A stretch of 13,751 nucleotides of DNA, from positions 1-13,751 of the forward strand of contig DATIAR010000045.1 in NCBI GenBank assembly GCA_035457865.1, in the 5' to 3' direction. Positions within the stretch are counted from its first letter, which is position 1. Every line of letters begins with the position of its first letter. The translations under genes and the position numbers were made by a program. This stretch comes from UBA8516 sp035457865 (GTDB taxonomy: Archaea > Thermoproteota > Nitrososphaeria > Nitrososphaerales > Nitrosopumilaceae). The notes under the pieces are model-generated. The model worked only from the letters and a program-made list of their open reading frames with translations, was not told the DNA's origin and made no database searches. Positions 11,775 to 13,751 of this stretch are shown piece after piece.

Positions 11775-13163
11775 TTAGCTAAATTGATGTACTACATCCA
11801 TTAAGCTTTTTTTGAATTCTTCAGTAGTCAAACCCCATTTTCCATACTCTTCTTTGTATGCGTCCCAAGACTCTTCTGCTTCGCGTGCGATATCAAGTAT
11901 TTTTGGACCTATGGCTTTGGTGTTAACTAATATTGTAATATTTGCTTGTTCGCTATCTAATATTGGTATCTTGATAAAGATCATTCTAGATTCCTCGATG
12001 TTGAATTTTTCTTTGATCATGTTTTTCAGAATTTCCCTTTCTTTGATATCAAAGTCTCCCTTTATTTTTACTAGTGCACAGCAAGAATCTTTTGGTCCAC
12101 CATTATTTCGGATGTCATTTTCATCTATATCAAATAGAATAGCATCTTCTCTTTTCTTAATGTGTTCAATTATACTTTCCATTGTGTTGGTTTTTCCACC
12201 AGGCATTATATTTGAACCCCATGGATTTTCTCCTGGTACAAGTGGTATAACCCATGGAATAGCAAATCGTGGTCGTTTTGTTGCAAGCCATGTCCTATAA
12301 TTTGACATATCCCATTCTGTTTCTCTTGCAAAGGATGAAACGAACATCGATATTGCGTTTGCTGCAATCAAGTTCATGCCTTTGTAATCTCTCCATCCAA
12401 CCTCTTGCTCATGTGGAAGGTCATCAATAATGGAGGGAACCTTTTCTAATTTTTTCTCAAATTTATGTGACAATTGTCTCAACCTTTTATTTGAAAATAA
12501 AATAGAACAATCACTGTATTTTATCTGATATTCTAGATTCATTACTATATTTATTGCAGCAGCTTCCAAAATTATAGGATCCCAACCAAACTCTGGCAAC
12601 AAACCCAAAGTAGCAATTGTAGCATGCTCCTTTGGATCTTTTTTTATGAATTCAATGAATGAACAGGCAAAAGAACTTCCGGTACCTCCGCCCATAGCAA
12701 AGGGCACTGTAAAACCCCGAACTGGTTCAGGCGACAGGGCAGAAAGTTGTTTATGCATGTCAAACTTGGTGCTTACCTCTTTGATAAATCTGGTTCGTCC
12801 CTCTGCCCAATTTCTTGCTGCACCACCTGCTCCGTGAATTACGTGTTTGTCTCTTAATGCGAAAAGATCAGGATATGATTGTAGTATTAGATTTGCAGCT
12901 CTTGGATCTAAATCCACTAGTAATGCTCTTGGTATAAGTGGGATATCAGTTCCAGAATATCCAGATGGAAATCGTAAGATGGTGCTACCATATCTTTTCA
13001 GAACTCTTGATTCATCTTTTGCTGTACGAAGTGTTGGTTTTAAGGGATCTGCACCTACATCAAGCAGTAATCTTCGATAGGTTTCTGCACCAAGACCTAT
13101 CCCACAATGACCAAAACAAGTCATCAGTACTGGGGCTGGTGGAAGAGGGGCAAGTTTTGACAA
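11775..13163 (-). CDS. Archaeal tubulin homologue (artubulin-like GTPase)
   Basis: This protein of about 462 residues resembles alpha/beta tubulin throughout and is clearly closer to it than to FtsZ. In order: strand 1 and T1 loop PVLMTCFGHCGIGLG (11-25; tubulin GQCGNQIG), PRALLVDLDP (78-87; tubulin PRAVFVDLEP), T3 region GAGGAARNWAEG (111-122; tubulin AANNYARG), T4 GGGTGSS (158-164), guanine-contact Asn at about 205 and 225 (FSNKRL, tubulin IDNEAL), T7/H8 region around EWDMSNYRTWL (283-293), RPRFAIPW (297-304; tubulin PYPRIHFP), and a C-terminal helix EEYGKWGLTTEEF (438-450) placed like the tubulin tail region. No acidic disordered tail follows. The start is TTG at 13163, preceded at 7 bases by AGGAG; a TTG at 13181 is open in frame but lies too close to the TATA element. 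It probably binds GTP and polymerises. Artubulins are patchily distributed in Nitrosoarchaeum-type genomes. Confidence 0.88.
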   Translation of the reverse strand: MSKLAPLPPAPVLMTCFGHCGIGLGAETYRRLLLDVGADPLKPTLRTAKDESRVLKRYGSTILRFPSGYSGTDIPLIPRALLVDLDPRAANLILQSYPDLFALRDKHVIHGAGGAARNWAEGRTRFIKEVSTKFDMHKQLSALSPEPVRGFTVPFAMGGGTGSSFACSFIEFIKKDPKEHATIATLGLLPEFGWDPIILEAAAINIVMNLEYQIKYSDCSILFSNKRLRQLSHKFEKKLEKVPSIIDDLPHEQEVGWRDYKGMNLIAANAISMFVSSFARETEWDMSNYRTWLATKRPRFAIPWVIPLVPGENPWGSNIMPGGKTNTMESIIEHIKKREDAILFDIDENDIRNNGGPKDSCCALVKIKGDFDIKEREILKNMIKEKFNIEESRMIFIKIPILDSEQANITILVNTKAIGPKILDIAREAEESWDAYKEEYGKWGLTTEEFKKSLMDVVHQFS

Positions 13164-13170
13164 ATTTATA

Positions 13171-13204
13171 CTCCTATACAAGAAATGTTTTGTTCTCTAT
13201 TTAA
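13171..13204 (-). promoter_or_regulatory. Promoter and ribosome binding site of the tubulin homologue
   Basis: On the minus strand, TTAAATAG (plus-strand 13197-13204) is a good archaeal TATA box. AGGAG (plus-strand 13171-13175) is a strong Shine-Dalgarno site 7 bases before the TTG at 13163. Transcription would start about 26 bases after the TATA centre, near 13174-13178, leaving a short leader that carries the AGGAG. This arrangement decides for the TTG at 13163 over the one at 13181. Confidence 0.6.
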
Positions 13205-13342
13205 GTGGAAAGTGTAACGATGTAGAGTGAGAACTAGACTGTTATAGATGCTTGGCTGGGAATCATATTTCATAGATATTCAATCTAGGATGTTCTTTAT
13301 ATTAATACATTTAAGATTTAAGAAGAATTGATCCTGACTAGT
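13182..13342. other. 161-base intergenic region, mostly unassigned
   Basis: Apart from the TATA element of the tubulin homologue at its left edge, I see no gene, tRNA-like fold or strong repeat here. It holds a weak imperfect inverted repeat (GAATCATAT with ATAGATATTC, about 13260-13281) and AT-rich sequence that could end transcription of the SHOCT-like gene. Confidence 0.4.
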
Positions 13343-13687
13343 TTAATTATCTTTTAGAATTTTTTTAATAGCTTGAAATTCATCTAAAGTAATTTCACCT
13401 GATGCCAGCCTTGTTTTAAGAACTGATAAAGCGTCATTAGTTTTATTTTTAGGACTGGTTTTTTGTTTTGTATCTACTTTTTGTTTTATCTTTTTTACCT
13501 TATTTTTTGAGTCAGTTTCACTTGGTGTTTCTTCTTTTTGAGAAAACAGGTTTTCAAGATATCTATAGTCTGATAGGTATAATGTGGCTCCTTGTTTGAG
13601 TGTGTTTAGAATCTCAGTCAATCGTTTCAGGTCACCCTTTCCTGAATCAATTAGTTTATGAATAGATTTTATCATGTCTTCAGACAT
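13343..13687 (-). CDS. Small protein with C-terminal SHOCT-like domain
   Basis: This is a 114-residue protein in three parts. An N-terminal helical module (about 1-50) has SIHKLIDSGKGDLKRL and LYLSDYRYLENLF, a pattern I associate with a small recurring module in Nitrososphaerota proteins. A lysine/threonine-rich, probably disordered linker follows (about 51-83). The C-terminal module ALSVLKTRLASGEITLDEF (86-104) plus AIKKIL matches the SHOCT short C-terminal domain, a helical hairpin thought to mediate oligomerisation. The ATG at 13687 is preceded at about 10 bases by AAGGA. It lies 179 bases upstream of the tubulin homologue on the same strand, but that gene has its own TATA box, so a common function is not implied. 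The function is unknown. Confidence 0.72.
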   Translation of the reverse strand: MSEDMIKSIHKLIDSGKGDLKRLTEILNTLKQGATLYLSDYRYLENLFSQKEETPSETDSKNKVKKIKQKVDTKQKTSPKNKTNDALSVLKTRLASGEITLDEFQAIKKILKDN

Positions 13688-13751
13688 TTTTTCACGTCCT
13701 TAATTGAATATTGTAATCTGGAACAATTCCAAGTTGTATGTACCTTTGCTG

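Noticed and set aside
11812..12300. 162-residue plus-strand open frame opposite the tubulin homologue
   Set aside because: It is a serine- and isoleucine-rich antisense shadow produced by the codon use of the tubulin gene on the other strand.
13719..13731. TGGAACAATTCCA dyad upstream of the SHOCT-like gene
   Set aside because: 5-bp arms are too short to claim as an operator without comparative data.

Overview
This is an AT-rich, gene-dense stretch of archaeal chromosome, most likely from a Nitrososphaerota (Thaumarchaeota) ammonia oxidiser of the Nitrosopumilales, close to Nitrosarchaeum or Nitrosotenuis. The evidence is a class I lysyl-tRNA synthetase, a stand-alone archaeal Elp3, a free-standing Lrp/AsnC effector domain, PmbA/TldE, TATA-box promoters about 26 bases upstream of many start codons (leaderless or short-leader transcripts), and above all a tubulin-like protein resembling the artubulins described in Nitrosoarchaeum. 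I see no rRNA, tRNA, insertion sequence, CRISPR array or prophage gene. The longest gene-free gaps are about 160 bases.

Layout: (1) 31-1389 encodes PmbA/TldE, converging with and overlapping by 4 bases a minus-strand CaCA-type cation exchanger (1386-2390). The exchanger lies behind a stand-alone Lrp/AsnC effector-domain protein (2438-2683). (2) A small winged-helix regulator (2796-3140) has a perfect palindrome directly against its start codon. It converges with an unrecognised 122-residue gene (3196-3564). (3) That gene is divergent from purM (3722-4744), with an inverted repeat in the shared promoter region. (4) elp3 (4825-6411), lysS (6411-7997) and a two-helix membrane protein (8000-8197) are packed as one operon, linking tRNA wobble modification to lysine charging. 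(5) Next come a 261-residue coiled-coil protein (8296-9081), a 101-residue unknown protein (9106-9411) whose gene carries a perfect 13-bp hairpin, a nitroreductase-family flavoprotein (9459-10103), a one-helix membrane protein (10141-10299), a secreted Ig-like protein (10321-10734) and a helical unknown (about 10809-11198). (6) On the minus strand lie a SHOCT-like small protein (13343-13687), the tubulin homologue (11775-13163) and, 11 bases behind it, a coiled-coil protein (11206-11763).

The most interesting locus is the last. The tubulin homologue follows eukaryotic tubulin from end to end better than it follows FtsZ or CetZ: GHCGIGLG loop, PRALLVDLDP, GGGTGSS, a tubulin-like C-terminal helix. 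It appears to lack the acidic T7-loop residue that completes the GTPase site across subunits. Its tight downstream neighbour is a candidate partner that I do not recognise from any tubulin system. Secondary interest lies in three candidate operators (2774-2795, 2421-2435, 3591-3647) and the intragenic hairpin at 9261-9297.
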